The position numbers and the translations under genes are program-made. A stretch of DNA of 30,607 nucleotides from a virus: positions 1 to 30,607 of IMG/VR virus record IMGVR_UViG_3300049825_000215, one strand, 5' to 3'. The notes under the pieces are model-generated. The model was not told the DNA's origin and made no database searches. It worked only from the letters and a program-made list of their open reading frames with translations. Shown here one piece after another: positions 7,654 through 16,674 of this stretch. Position 1 is the first letter of the stretch. Each line of letters starts with the position of its first letter.

Positions 7654-9398
7654 TGAACGGATTTACCGGCGTTTCCCCTAGTGCTTTGGCTGCATGGAAG
7701 CGGCTCAATTCCGCATGGGGAAAGCCGTTGTCCGTTGTTTCTGCATATCGCGATGCTGCCAAAAATGCAGAGGTCGGCGGGGCGCGGAAATCGCAGCATA
7801 TCCATGGGAATGCGTTTGACGTTTCCGGGGCCGGGATGTCGGAACAAGACAAGATTGCATTGATCGGCCAAGCTAGGAAATCAGGCTTCGGCGGCGTCGG
7901 CGTTTACAATAACAACCTGCATTTTGATGTCGGCAAAGAAAGGGCGTGGGGGCCTGACTATTCTAACAAGTCAATTCCTGCATGGGCGCGCGGGGCTGTT
8001 GGGATGCCGGGAACATATGCCCCTCATCCTACATCGGTTTCGGCAACGCCGGTAGGCAAGGCGTTGAACACTTTGGCCGTAGGGGAAAGCACAATTCCCA
8101 CTCCTGCGCAAAGCCCTTTCGGCGCGCCGGAAATTCCGTTACAAGCGCAACAGACAGCACAGGCCGCGCCGATGCAAGACAAGAAGATATTTGGCCTCTC
8201 CACAACGCCGCCGGACCCGAACAGCCGCGCTATGGCGATTGCCAAGGCTATCGGTGCTTTCGGAACTGGTTTGGCTGCTGGCAACCCTGCCGCTGGTCTA
8301 CAGGGCGCTGCCGATGTTGCGAGCGATTTCACGCAAGGCCGCGCCAATATTCAACAGGCTCAAACGATGGGTTTGACGCCGCAGCAAATGGGCGTTTTGG
8401 GTTCCTTGCCTCCCGAACAGCAAAGCGCAATCTTGGCGCAACAGGCGTTTGCCAAGCCCGCCGGTCCAACGGAATTGCAGCGCAACCTTGAGCTTTTGCC
8501 GGAATCTGACAGACAGAAGGCAATGCGCGTTGAATTCGGTCTTGAGCCGAAGGCTACGGATATGGCGGCAACCGCACCGGCGTCATATCAGGAATTCAGG
8601 CTTGCGCAGCAAGACCCGGTTGCACCGTTCAAGGGTTCATTTACCGAATGGAAAAAGTCAGGCGGCGGCGGGGCCGATTACGCGAAGCAACCCCAATATG
8701 GCGTTGATAAAGACGGCAATGTAGTCATTCTGCAATTGGGAAGTGACGGGCAAGCGGTTCAAACGAAATTGCCGGAAGGCGTTTCTTTGTCCAAAGAGCC
8801 GATAAAGATGGACGCCGGAACACATTTTGTTTTGATTGACCCTGTTACGCGGCAAAATGTCGGGACTATTCCGAAGGGCAATTACAAGGCCGAATTTGAC
8901 AAGGCGCAAGGCGGGGCGGAAGGCAAAGCCAAGGGCGAAGCAACGGCGTCGTTTGAAAGCATGAGCAGCAAAATGCCGGGATTGAAAGCAGTTGTTGCTG
9001 ACTTGGACAAGGTTGCGGAAAAGGCCACATATACATCATTGGGCCAAGCGCGCGATTTTGTTAACCGTGAACTTGGACGCGAGCCGGGGGAGGGAGCGCT
9101 TGCGCGGACAGAATACATTGCCAAAGTTGACAACCAAATTCTGCCCTTGCTTCGGGACACTTTCGGCGCGGCCTTCACCGTCAAAGAAGGCGAGACGTTG
9201 CGCGCCACCCTTGGCGATCCGAACAAGTCGCCCAAAGAAAAGCAAATCGTTCTCAAAGCGTTTATTGAACAAAAAATGCGGGACGTTGAAGCGCTTCGCA
9301 GCCAATCAAACGGCGGCAGCAATGATGTTATCCCGCAAGGCGTTGATCCTGCCGATTGGGAATTCATGTCGCCAGAAGACAGGGCTTTGTTCAGATGA
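7653..9398 (+). CDS. Internal virion protein with N-terminal M15 peptidase domain
   Basis: The protein has 581 residues. Residues about 8-95 form an M15-type (VanY/D-Ala-D-Ala carboxypeptidase-like) zinc peptidase: SVVSAYRDAAKNAEVGG, then SQHIHGNAFD giving the SxHxxGxAxD signature with ligands His49 and Asp56, and NNNLHFDV with His90. This domain cuts peptidoglycan peptides. The remainder is Ala/Gln-rich and helical, like other ejection proteins, with charged helices near the C terminus. A virion-borne peptidase would open the wall for DNA entry. ATG 7653 overlaps the preceding TGA. Domain call is strong; virion placement is inferred from the body and neighbours. Confidence 0.82.
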   Translation: MNGFTGVSPSALAAWKRLNSAWGKPLSVVSAYRDAAKNAEVGGARKSQHIHGNAFDVSGAGMSEQDKIALIGQARKSGFGGVGVYNNNLHFDVGKERAWGPDYSNKSIPAWARGAVGMPGTYAPHPTSVSATPVGKALNTLAVGESTIPTPAQSPFGAPEIPLQAQQTAQAAPMQDKKIFGLSTTPPDPNSRAMAIAKAIGAFGTGLAAGNPAAGLQGAADVASDFTQGRANIQQAQTMGLTPQQMGVLGSLPPEQQSAILAQQAFAKPAGPTELQRNLELLPESDRQKAMRVEFGLEPKATDMAATAPASYQEFRLAQQDPVAPFKGSFTEWKKSGGGGADYAKQPQYGVDKDGNVVILQLGSDGQAVQTKLPEGVSLSKEPIKMDAGTHFVLIDPVTRQNVGTIPKGNYKAEFDKAQGGAEGKAKGEATASFESMSSKMPGLKAVVADLDKVAEKATYTSLGQARDFVNRELGREPGEGALARTEYIAKVDNQILPLLRDTFGAAFTVKEGETLRATLGDPNKSPKEKQIVLKAFIEQKMRDVEALRSQSNGGSNDVIPQGVDPADWEFMSPEDRALFR

Positions 9399-11599
9399 CG
9401 CCGGAACAGCAAAGGGCAATAGCGATAGCCAAAGCGAAGCGGGCGCGGGCGGCGGCTGGAAATGCTTCACCGCAACAAGCTGCGCCGGATGGGTTTACAA
9501 GAGTTCAAGACGTTGGCGACGGGGCAATCTATCGCTCATCGTCGGGCGCTATGTCTTTCAAAAGCCCGTCTTATGCCACAAGCAACCCGGATGAAATCGC
9601 AAAGATGATGCAAGGCGGCGATCCTGCCGCTTCGGCGCAATCCTTATCCGATCAATCAACACTCGGCATGAACCCGCAAATCGGCATGGGCGGCGCGGCG
9701 GCAAATTTCCTGCAAGGCGTGCCGTTTGCCGGTCAATATCTTGATGAAGGCGTAGGGCTTTTGAAAGGCGAAGGCGCGCAAAATGACGTGCGGACAATGC
9801 AAGGCGTTTTTGAAAGACAAAACCCAAAAACAGCGCTTGGCTTGAAAGTTGCGGGCGGCATTACAGGTTCAATTCCTGCGGCAGTTTTGGCGGGTCCGGC
9901 GCTTTCTGCCGCCGCTCCGACTTCACTACTTGGACAATCGGCATTCGGCCTTGGCGTCGGTTCATTGTCCGGCGCGGCGGAAGGTGCGGTATCGGGTTAC
10001 GGTTCCGGCGTTGATGATGCTAGCCGCGTTGAAAATGCCAAAATGGGCGGTATTGTCGGCGGCGGATTGGGTGGCGTTCTAGGTGCAGCCGCTCCTTTGT
10101 TGGCGGCGGGTATAAAGGCAGGCGCGGGGAAAATCCTTGACCGTGTAAATGGCGGTCGGCGGCTCAAGGCGGCGGGACTTGACCGGCCTAGCTATGATGT
10201 ATTGTCGAGGGCAATGGAAGCCGACGGCTCATTGGCAGGCGCGGGACAATCACGCATCGCGGCGGGCGGTGCGGACGCAATGCTTGCCGATGCGGGGCCT
10301 AATGCGCGAACGCTTCTCGACACGGCTATTCAAAAGAGCGGCAGGGCGGGCGTTGTTGCGCAAGGCGCTATTGAGCAAAGGGCAACAAAGGCCGGTGGTG
10401 ACATTAGCACTGCATTAGATGACGTTCTAGGCGCTCCGGGCGGCATTCGTGCGGCGGCTAGGAATATCGCGTCCACAAGCGCCCCTGCCCGTAAAGCTGC
10501 CTATGATGCGGCTTATGCTTCACCTATCGACTACGCGGGGGCTGGGCGGCAGGTTGAAGATGTTCTCGCGCGTGTTCCGAACCGGATATTGAAAAGCGCC
10601 GTTAGTGAAGCGAATGAGGCCATGCAAGCCGCTGGCGTCAAAAACATGCAGATCATGGCGGACATAGCCGATGATGGAAAAATCACGTTTCGGGAAATGC
10701 CAAACGTGCAACAGCTCGATGAAATCAAGAAAGCGCTCGGCACAATTTCAGCGACGGAAGTTGACCAATTCGGGCGCAAGACCGCAGCGGGCAACAGGGC
10801 TGCGGGGCTTGCTTCTGATCTGCGGGAAGCCATTGGAAACGCCGTTCCCGGCTATAAGAATGCGGTAAACCTTGGCGGCGATAAGATTGCGGAAGATAAC
10901 GCGCTTGCTCTAGGCGCGAACCTTTTCAAACCGTCCACAACGCGGGAAATAGTCGGTGATGCGACAAAGGGGATCACGGATGCAGAGCGCAAGGCAATGA
11001 TGAAGGGCGTCCGTTCCAATATTGACGAAAGCCTTTCGCAGGTCAAACGCGCCATTTCGGACGGCAATGTTGACGCGCGGGAAGCCATTAAAGCGGTGCG
11101 CGACCTTTCAAGCCGTGCAAATCGTGAAAAGCTGAAAATGGTCGTTGGGGATAATCAGGCCAAGAAACTTTTTGCGGAAATTGACAAATCTGTCATGGCG
11201 CTGGATTTGCGCGCCGGGGTATCGCAAAACTCCAAGACTTTCGCCCGCACATCCATGGATGACATTATCAAAGGCCAGACCGATGGAACGGCTATTCAAG
11301 CGCTGAAATCGGGTGAGCCGGTCAATGCTGCAAAGCGGGTTGTGCAGATTTTGACGGGTTCAACGCCGGAAGCCAAAATCGCGGCGCATGACAAGATTTA
11401 TTCGCAGATCGTGGACGTGCTGACAAAGACGCGCGGCGCGGCTGCGGCAAAAACACTCGATGACCTTTTGGGCATCATGAAAACCGTGAAGAACAATGAC
11501 GAGTTGGCTAAAACAATTTCACGCCGTTTGACTTCCGCCGCTGCTCTTCCTGCTTATCAAACAGGAATGCAATCGGCAGGAAGCCAAGGGCGGCAGTGA
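9395..11599 (+). CDS. Large internal virion (DNA ejection) protein
   Basis: The protein has 734 residues. After a basic N-terminal helix (PEQQRAIAIAKAKRARAAAG) it has a long Gly/Ala hydrophobic region at about 150-250 (AAPLLAAGIKAGAG and similar) that could cross a membrane. Long amphipathic helices follow, and the C-terminal part is charged (ISDGNVDAREAIKAVRDLSS). This is the usual style of podovirus ejection proteins that form a trans-envelope channel. ATG 9395 overlaps the previous TGA; an upstream ATG at 9356 lies inside the preceding gene without a good ribosome site. Its 3' end is overlapped by an antisense gene. Confidence 0.7.
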   Translation: MTPEQQRAIAIAKAKRARAAAGNASPQQAAPDGFTRVQDVGDGAIYRSSSGAMSFKSPSYATSNPDEIAKMMQGGDPAASAQSLSDQSTLGMNPQIGMGGAAANFLQGVPFAGQYLDEGVGLLKGEGAQNDVRTMQGVFERQNPKTALGLKVAGGITGSIPAAVLAGPALSAAAPTSLLGQSAFGLGVGSLSGAAEGAVSGYGSGVDDASRVENAKMGGIVGGGLGGVLGAAAPLLAAGIKAGAGKILDRVNGGRRLKAAGLDRPSYDVLSRAMEADGSLAGAGQSRIAAGGADAMLADAGPNARTLLDTAIQKSGRAGVVAQGAIEQRATKAGGDISTALDDVLGAPGGIRAAARNIASTSAPARKAAYDAAYASPIDYAGAGRQVEDVLARVPNRILKSAVSEANEAMQAAGVKNMQIMADIADDGKITFREMPNVQQLDEIKKALGTISATEVDQFGRKTAAGNRAAGLASDLREAIGNAVPGYKNAVNLGGDKIAEDNALALGANLFKPSTTREIVGDATKGITDAERKAMMKGVRSNIDESLSQVKRAISDGNVDAREAIKAVRDLSSRANREKLKMVVGDNQAKKLFAEIDKSVMALDLRAGVSQNSKTFARTSMDDIIKGQTDGTAIQALKSGEPVNAAKRVVQILTGSTPEAKIAAHDKIYSQIVDVLTKTRGAAAAKTLDDLLGIMKTVKNNDELAKTISRRLTSAAALPAYQTGMQSAGSQGRQ

Positions 11600-11732
11600 G
11601 AGAAATAAGGTATGTAAAAGCCGCCCCGTATTTGATATAAACCGCTTCAATGCCGAAGCGGACGACTATTCCGAAGGCGATTGCGCCGGTCAAGAGAGAG
11701 ACAGCAATCACCAAAATGACAAGAGTTCGCAT
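11508..11732 (-). CDS. Antisense two-helix membrane protein
   Basis: This minus-strand frame encodes 74 residues with two clear membrane helices (LVILVIAVSLLTGAIAFGIV at about 4-23 and YLISLTAALGFLPIAFLF at about 39-56), then a charged tail (DKQEEQRRKS). Such a clean membrane pattern is unlikely for a chance frame. The chosen ATG has GGAA upstream; a longer frame starts at 11774. It points against all its neighbours, and its end overlaps the preceding virion gene by about 90 bases. A separately expressed accessory gene, for example for superinfection control, is possible but is inference. Confidence 0.55.
   Translation of the reverse strand: MRTLVILVIAVSLLTGAIAFGIVVRFGIEAVYIKYGAAFTYLISLTAALGFLPIAFLFDKQEEQRRKSNGVKLF
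11642..11661. other. Inverted repeat within the 198-base gap between plus-strand genes
   Basis: CCGCTTC (11642-11648) pairs with GAAGCGG (11655-11661) around AATGCC. On the minus strand it is followed by a short T-rich run. It lies inside the antisense membrane gene, so it may be only a coding coincidence. No other structure is seen in 11600-11797 apart from AGAGG before the fibre gene. Confidence 0.25.
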
Positions 11733-11797
11733 TTGTGTTTCCGATTGTTTCTTTCGTGTAGCACAAACCGCCAAATGACAAAATAGAGGTTTCTCTC

Positions 11798-14752
11798 ATG
11801 GTCGATAAAGTAACAGTTGCCGATTGGTCAACCATAGGCGACGAAAACGACAACATCGCGGGCGTAAAGCTGGCTGAGGGCGAAGCCATTATCAGCGATT
11901 TGAACGATGTCTCGCGTGAGATAATGGCGCAGGCAAAGGCCAAGTTTAACGCGGTTGATGTTGCTGTCGTCGCGGCGCAATCGCAAGGGGATGGCGCACT
12001 AGCCGCCGCCAATGCCGCGCAATCAGACGCCGACGCGGCTCAGGTAACGGCCAATACAGCCGTTGCAAACGCCAGCACGGCGCAGACGACAGCTGACGCG
12101 GCGCAGGTTACCGGAGCCAATGCGCAGGCTGAGGCTAATATTGCCCAAGAAACAGCAAACCTTGCCATTGACACAAGCGAGGAAGCCCTTGCTGCGGCGC
12201 TTTCCGGCGCGAAGCCTCCCAAGGCACTCGTTCGCATTTTGACGACAACGAACGTTAACCCTGCAACCGGGCTGGTTAACGGCGCGACAATTGACGGCGT
12301 TGTGGTTGCGACCGGAAATCGGGTCGCTCTGGCCGGGAATACCGCCCCGGCAGAAAATGGCTGTTATGACGTTGTTGCTGCCGGGGCGGCGGCTCGCTCT
12401 ACTGATATGGACACAGGCGCGGAACTCGTCGGGGCGACGTTTCAGATCGATGTAGGAACGCACGCTGGCGAAGTACATTCCGTTTCCACACCTTCCCCTA
12501 TCACTGTTGGGGCAACGGCGATCACGATTATCAAAACCGGCTCGGCCTCGCCCGTTACCGCCGAAGTTTTTGACATGCGCGATGGGGCTGCAACCGCGCA
12601 AGCTAGACTTGTCCGCGACGGACTCCCGACCGTTAACCCTCGTTTCCTTTCTTCCGCCGCGACGATGGGGACAAGTTCTATCGTCGCGGAAGCGGCATAT
12701 GGGATAACGACACCCGACACGCTAACGTCTGGCGCGGGGTCGGCATACGGCAACATCCTTCCAGCCCCGGCTGCGGCGGCTTTGAAAAGCGTCACTGCCC
12801 GTATGAGCGCAGCATCTACAGGCGAAATCCACATTGTCTCAGTTTCCGGCATAATCCTAAAGGCTTTTCCGGTTTCCACGTCCGGCGCTGGGCTGGTTAC
12901 TTGGAGTGATTTTGGAAATTACGTTGTTCCGAAAGGGAGTAACGTTTTTTACCTGCCACTCACGGGCGGGCATGTGCGCTATGTCTCAGGCGGAATTTGT
13001 CAATTCTATTCTAATGCCCAATACACCGGGATCGGGGCGCAGGTCACGCTTGCGCAGACAACCGCAACGTTGGCGCTTGCCTATTCTCTCGTTTCGGCTG
13101 ACGTAACGCTAGCCGACACTATCCGTAAAGCCTCGGAAGCATTGGACGCGGCAACAAACGAGAGCGGCGGGGTTTTGGTTTCTGCCAGCGTTGGCGATTC
13201 ATCCCCAAATGTCAGCACAATCGGCGCGGGGCATATCCCTGTTTTTCCTGGGTATATCGACCGCCCTGCCACCTTGCGGCAAGCCAATGTTAGGGTCTCA
13301 TCCCCGGCAACTGGCGAGATACAGCTCTATCGGCAGGTGATGGGGCATCACTACAAGCTCATCAAAAAGCAGTTTGTCCAGCTTGTGACCGGGGATAACC
13401 CCATTACATCTATTTCAGGATGGAGCCTGAAACGCGGCGACGTGCTGGCTTACAATGTCCTTACGGGCGTTTTCCCCCGCTACACAACGGTCAACGGCGG
13501 GGTTTGGCGGACCTTCGCCACTGCCGATGCGCCTGTAATTGGCAGCGTTGTCAAAATGACAAACTATTCCAGCCCGCTTCTGATCCCGGCAATGTCGCTG
13601 CAATATGACTATGTGCAGACGGGGCCTCTAATTGCAAAGTCGGCATCAAACGACGATATCAACGGCCCTCTGTCTATCGCATCGGAGCAATTTGCCGGAA
13701 CTTCGACCCCGCCTATGTGGGTTATTGGCGCGAATTTTTCAGTCAATAACGGTCTGATTGCCACCGGCGCGGGCGCTTGGAATACGGGCAGCTATTTTGA
13801 TGCTTATTCCGCATCTTCACGGCGCAGACTGTCTATGCGCGTGCGGATTGACGACGCGGCGTCGGACTTTGGTTTCGGCGGGCAATCCTATGCAGGCAAC
13901 GCAGGTTTGATGATCCGCATCAACTGTGTGACCGGAAAAATGGGGACATATTATTGGGACGGCACGGCAACGCCGGGAACTTTCGGTGTTGACGTGAACC
14001 TGCCAGCAATAGTCGTCGGGCGCGAATACGTGCTGTCTCTTGTCCGCACAGGTCTTGATACAGTCGTCACATTCACTGACACGATCACACAGGCCAAATG
14101 CACAATCAACGACGTGTGGGCGGGCGGCGAGCGGCGGCAGTTGTTTGGCCGTCCTTACATCATGTCGCTGGCGGGGACGATCAAAGTTATATGGGCCGAT
14201 GCTCACCTAGATTGCCCAAAAACCCTTCGCGCGGTGATACTTGGGGATTCCATTGCGGAAGGAACGCAAAATGCGTCAACTTTCCCATCATGGGCTTTCC
14301 AATTGGCATCCGGGCGCAAGGATTTCCTTGTTTGCTCAAGGGCAGGGTTAACCGCCGCCAATCTTATTTTGAACGGCGGCCTTGATATCATGTCATTAAC
14401 GCCAAGGTTTGCCGTTATCGCCATAGGGACAAATGACGCGGCATCGCAAGCGACATGGCGGGCAAATGTCGCACAGCTGATTTCCATGGTGAAGTTTGCC
14501 GGGGCAGAGCCTGTGCTTTGCACAATGGTTCCGAAAACGACACAGCAGGCAACACTCACATTGATGAACACGGATATTAGGACCGGCTATTTCGGTCCTT
14601 ACCGTTACATCGACATGGCACGCGCCGTCAGTACGGGAAATGACGGCGTGACACAGAACGGCGCATTATTTACCGATGGCACGCATCCTAATCTTGCGGG
14701 TGAAACCGCGATGTATGAACAGGTAAAAGCCGATGCGCCTTATCTTCTATAG
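11798..14752 (+). CDS. Tail fibre/spike with C-terminal SGNH esterase
   Basis: The protein has 984 residues. The N terminus (about 1-50) is a likely tail-attachment segment. Residues about 55-135 are Ala-rich heptad-like repeats predicted to form a trimeric coiled coil, and a long beta-rich Gly/Thr shaft follows. From about residue 810 there is an SGNH/GDSL hydrolase: GDSIAEG with nucleophile Ser818, GTND with Asn879, and DGTHPN with Asp960 and His963, so all blocks are present. In phage spikes such domains remove acetyl groups from surface polysaccharide. The gene has its own AGAGG site after a 198-base gap, so it may have separate control. The target polysaccharide is unknown. Confidence 0.85.
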   Translation: MVDKVTVADWSTIGDENDNIAGVKLAEGEAIISDLNDVSREIMAQAKAKFNAVDVAVVAAQSQGDGALAAANAAQSDADAAQVTANTAVANASTAQTTADAAQVTGANAQAEANIAQETANLAIDTSEEALAAALSGAKPPKALVRILTTTNVNPATGLVNGATIDGVVVATGNRVALAGNTAPAENGCYDVVAAGAAARSTDMDTGAELVGATFQIDVGTHAGEVHSVSTPSPITVGATAITIIKTGSASPVTAEVFDMRDGAATAQARLVRDGLPTVNPRFLSSAATMGTSSIVAEAAYGITTPDTLTSGAGSAYGNILPAPAAAALKSVTARMSAASTGEIHIVSVSGIILKAFPVSTSGAGLVTWSDFGNYVVPKGSNVFYLPLTGGHVRYVSGGICQFYSNAQYTGIGAQVTLAQTTATLALAYSLVSADVTLADTIRKASEALDAATNESGGVLVSASVGDSSPNVSTIGAGHIPVFPGYIDRPATLRQANVRVSSPATGEIQLYRQVMGHHYKLIKKQFVQLVTGDNPITSISGWSLKRGDVLAYNVLTGVFPRYTTVNGGVWRTFATADAPVIGSVVKMTNYSSPLLIPAMSLQYDYVQTGPLIAKSASNDDINGPLSIASEQFAGTSTPPMWVIGANFSVNNGLIATGAGAWNTGSYFDAYSASSRRRLSMRVRIDDAASDFGFGGQSYAGNAGLMIRINCVTGKMGTYYWDGTATPGTFGVDVNLPAIVVGREYVLSLVRTGLDTVVTFTDTITQAKCTINDVWAGGERRQLFGRPYIMSLAGTIKVIWADAHLDCPKTLRAVILGDSIAEGTQNASTFPSWAFQLASGRKDFLVCSRAGLTAANLILNGGLDIMSLTPRFAVIAIGTNDAASQATWRANVAQLISMVKFAGAEPVLCTMVPKTTQQATLTLMNTDIRTGYFGPYRYIDMARAVSTGNDGVTQNGALFTDGTHPNLAGETAMYEQVKADAPYLL

Positions 14753-14766
14753 TCAGGAGTAAGACC

Positions 14767-15531
14767 ATGGACCGCAAGGCATTCTTTGACGCCATTCGCA
14801 AGCCGCTGTTTGGCGGGACGTTTGAACAAAGCCAAGTTGCCGGTATCACCCGCCTGCTTGACGTTTGGGATAAGTTCTATGCCGTTGACGGGAACTGCGA
14901 AGAACTGGCCTATGATTTGGCGACAAGCTACCATGAAACCGCCGAGACGATGCAGCCAATCATGGAACGCGGGCCGCGCAAGTATTTCAACAAATACGAA
15001 CCGGGAACGCGGCTTGGTAAAATTCTCGGCAACACAAAGCCTGGTGATGGGTTCATCTTCCGGGGAGAAGGCGATGTGCAAAATACCGGGCGGGCCAATG
15101 CGGCAAAGGCAACCCGCCGCTTGAATAAAATGTTCGGCTTGAACATTGACCTTGAGGCAAATCCATCATTACGCGGCGATCCGATGATTTCGGCTCATTC
15201 GCTGTTCTTGGGGAACCGTGAAGGATGGTGGACGGGAAAGGCGCTGGGCAGGTTCATTGACGGGATTGATGAGCGTGATGACGAAGACGTGAAGGAATAT
15301 CTTGCGGCTCGCGGCGTTGTGAACGGCTCCGACAAGGCGCAGAAAATCGCCGGTCATGCCATTGTTTTCGAGACGGCCTTGCGCGGCGCTGGGTATGACG
15401 GCAAATCTCTTGTTTCCCACGCATTGCCAGTCACGCAATCCGCGCATACGCCTGAGCCTGTAACCGGCATGGCGGGAATTCTGAAATATCTTTTCGCCGC
15501 GTTGTCGGCAATGTTCAAGAAAGGAACATGA
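14767..15531 (+). CDS. Endolysin, GH19 chitinase/lysozyme-like
   Basis: The protein has 254 residues and should hydrolyse the glycan chain of peptidoglycan at lysis. The catalytic Glu57 lies in SYHETAETMQPI, and the GH19 core follows at about 97-115 as FRGEGDVQNTGRANAAK, matching the usual RGxGxxQxTGRxN block. No signal peptide is visible, so export depends on a holin. The C terminus carries a hydrophobic segment (GILKYLFAALSAMF) that may bind membrane. AGGAG lies eight bases before the ATG, and a membrane protein and spanins follow downstream. Confidence 0.85.
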   Translation: MDRKAFFDAIRKPLFGGTFEQSQVAGITRLLDVWDKFYAVDGNCEELAYDLATSYHETAETMQPIMERGPRKYFNKYEPGTRLGKILGNTKPGDGFIFRGEGDVQNTGRANAAKATRRLNKMFGLNIDLEANPSLRGDPMISAHSLFLGNREGWWTGKALGRFIDGIDERDDEDVKEYLAARGVVNGSDKAQKIAGHAIVFETALRGAGYDGKSLVSHALPVTQSAHTPEPVTGMAGILKYLFAALSAMFKKGT

Positions 15532-15713
15532 CTATGCTAAAAGGCTATCGCACCATCATCTGGAATTTGATCGGCGGCACGCTTGCCATTCTCGAAACCA
15601 CTGACTTGTCATTCCTGCCACAGGGCTGGGGCGGCTATGTGGCAATTCTCGTGGCGATTGGCAATCTCTGGCTCCGCACGCTCACGACCGGGCCTGTTGG
15701 AACGGCGAAATGA
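15528..15713 (+). CDS. Small membrane protein, holin candidate
   Basis: The protein has 61 residues with one or two short hydrophobic segments (IIWNLIGGTLAILETTD and GYVAILVAIGNLWL). It overlaps the endolysin stop by ATGA, a second in-frame ATG lies six bases later, and AAAGGA precedes both. Size, place and hydrophobicity fit a holin or antiholin; a dual-start arrangement is known in some holins but is unproven here. A larger membrane protein at 16315 is the rival holin. Confidence 0.65.
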   Translation: MTMLKGYRTIIWNLIGGTLAILETTDLSFLPQGWGGYVAILVAIGNLWLRTLTTGPVGTAK

Positions 15714-15919
15714 CCAAGCTTCAAATTGAACACATGGTTCAGCGCTTCCTGGGTTGGAGTCTGCCTGAAACATTCAGCCCAGATGGGGGAATCAGCTTCA
15801 AAAGAGCCACTTACGGCGATCACATTTACCCAATGCCGATTGGCACAAATTTTCTGGATTACAATCAAGCCACTGATATGGTGAAACACATGATTGAAGG
15901 GCTGCCGAACGATGATTGA
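15710..15919 (+). CDS. Conserved-looking small phage protein, function unknown
   Basis: The protein has 69 residues with motifs common in small phage proteins near lysis genes: WSLPETFSPDGGISF, MPIGTNFLDYNQATDMVKHM and a terminal EGLPNDD. I recognise the pattern from many phages but no function is established to my knowledge. ATGA overlap with the gene before; its stop lies within the start of the i-spanin gene. Confidence 0.75.
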   Translation: MTKLQIEHMVQRFLGWSLPETFSPDGGISFKRATYGDHIYPMPIGTNFLDYNQATDMVKHMIEGLPNDD

Positions 15920-16136
15920 ACTCTTGCTCGCTGGCGCTTGGAAATACGTCGCTCTTGGCGTGGCCGTCTTGGCTGCGCTTTGGGCGGCGCGCAAGTCTGG
16001 CCGTGACGATGAACGTGACAAGCGAAACAGACAAGACCTTGCAGCTTCGAATGAGGCAGACAAGATCGAACAAGAAGTAGCGGGAAATTCACCGGCAACG
16101 AACCGCGAAAGGCTAGGGAAATGGTCGCCAAGATAG
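15912..16136 (+). CDS. i-spanin (Rz-like) candidate
   Basis: The protein has 74 residues: an N-terminal membrane helix (LLAGAWKYVALGVAVLAALW) followed by a highly charged helical domain (RKSGRDDERDKRNRQDLAAS). This is the layout of inner-membrane spanins, though short for the class. It overlaps the previous gene by eight bases, and the next gene, a lipoprotein, begins within it in another frame, as in Rz/Rz1 pairs. Together they would fuse inner and outer membranes at the end of lysis. Confidence 0.75.
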   Translation: MIELLLAGAWKYVALGVAVLAALWAARKSGRDDERDKRNRQDLAASNEADKIEQEVAGNSPATNRERLGKWSPR

Positions 16137-16318
16137 CACTTGTTTCCCTGATTTTTCTCGCGGCTTGTCAATCAACGGGCGGCTCTTTCTGCGCTGTTGA
16201 AAATCCAATCAGGCCAACACAAGCGGAAATCGCCGCAATGGGTGACGCTACTGTTGCCGCAATTCTGGCACATAATGAAAAGGGTAAGAAATTATGTGGC
16301 TGGAGGATTGGCAAGTGA
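16121..16318 (+). CDS. o-spanin (Rz1-like) lipoprotein
   Basis: The protein has 65 residues. The signal peptide ends in the lipobox LAAC with lipidated Cys16 (ALVSLIFLAACQSTGG). The mature part contains NPIRPTQAEIAAM, a pattern seen in Rz1-like phage lipoproteins. The start lies 16 bases before the end of the i-spanin gene in a different frame, supporting a spanin pair. A second Cys lies eight residues after the first, and one more near the C terminus. Confidence 0.8.
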   Translation: MVAKIALVSLIFLAACQSTGGSFCAVENPIRPTQAEIAAMGDATVAAILAHNEKGKKLCGWRIGK

Positions 16319-16674
16319 CCCTTAGCGGCAAGCTCCTAGGCGCGGCGGCTATTGGCGGAACAGCTGCCTATCTCATGCAAGGCGACTGGTCGCGCCGGGC
16401 AAAGGCGCACGCTGTTGCGTCGTCGGTTTTCGGTTGGGCGTCCGCCGTCATCATCATTCACATTTTTCCAGACATGCAAACGGCTGCGGATGAAGTCAAA
16501 ATGGGGCTTGTCGGCATATGCTGCGGAATTGTAGGCTACATTTTCGACCGGCTTCATAGACTTCGCGTAACTGCCGAATTTGTTGGCGTGAAAATCGTAA
16601 GCGACGGCATGGACAACAGCGCCGAAATGGTCAGCACGACAATCACAAGAGAAGGAAAACAAAATGCCGATTAG
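16315..16674 (+). CDS. Membrane protein, second holin candidate
   Basis: The protein has 119 residues with two to three hydrophobic segments (GAAAIGGTAAYLMQG, ASSVFGWASAVIIIHIF and GLVGICCGIVGYIF) and a polar C-terminal domain. I prefer GTG 16315, which overlaps the o-spanin stop (GTGA) and has GGAGGA seven bases upstream; an ATG at 16294 in frame has a weaker AAGGG site. Topology and place in the lysis cassette fit a holin. Confidence 0.65.
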   Translation: MTLSGKLLGAAAIGGTAAYLMQGDWSRRAKAHAVASSVFGWASAVIIIHIFPDMQTAADEVKMGLVGICCGIVGYIFDRLHRLRVTAEFVGVKIVSDGMDNSAEMVSTTITREGKQNAD

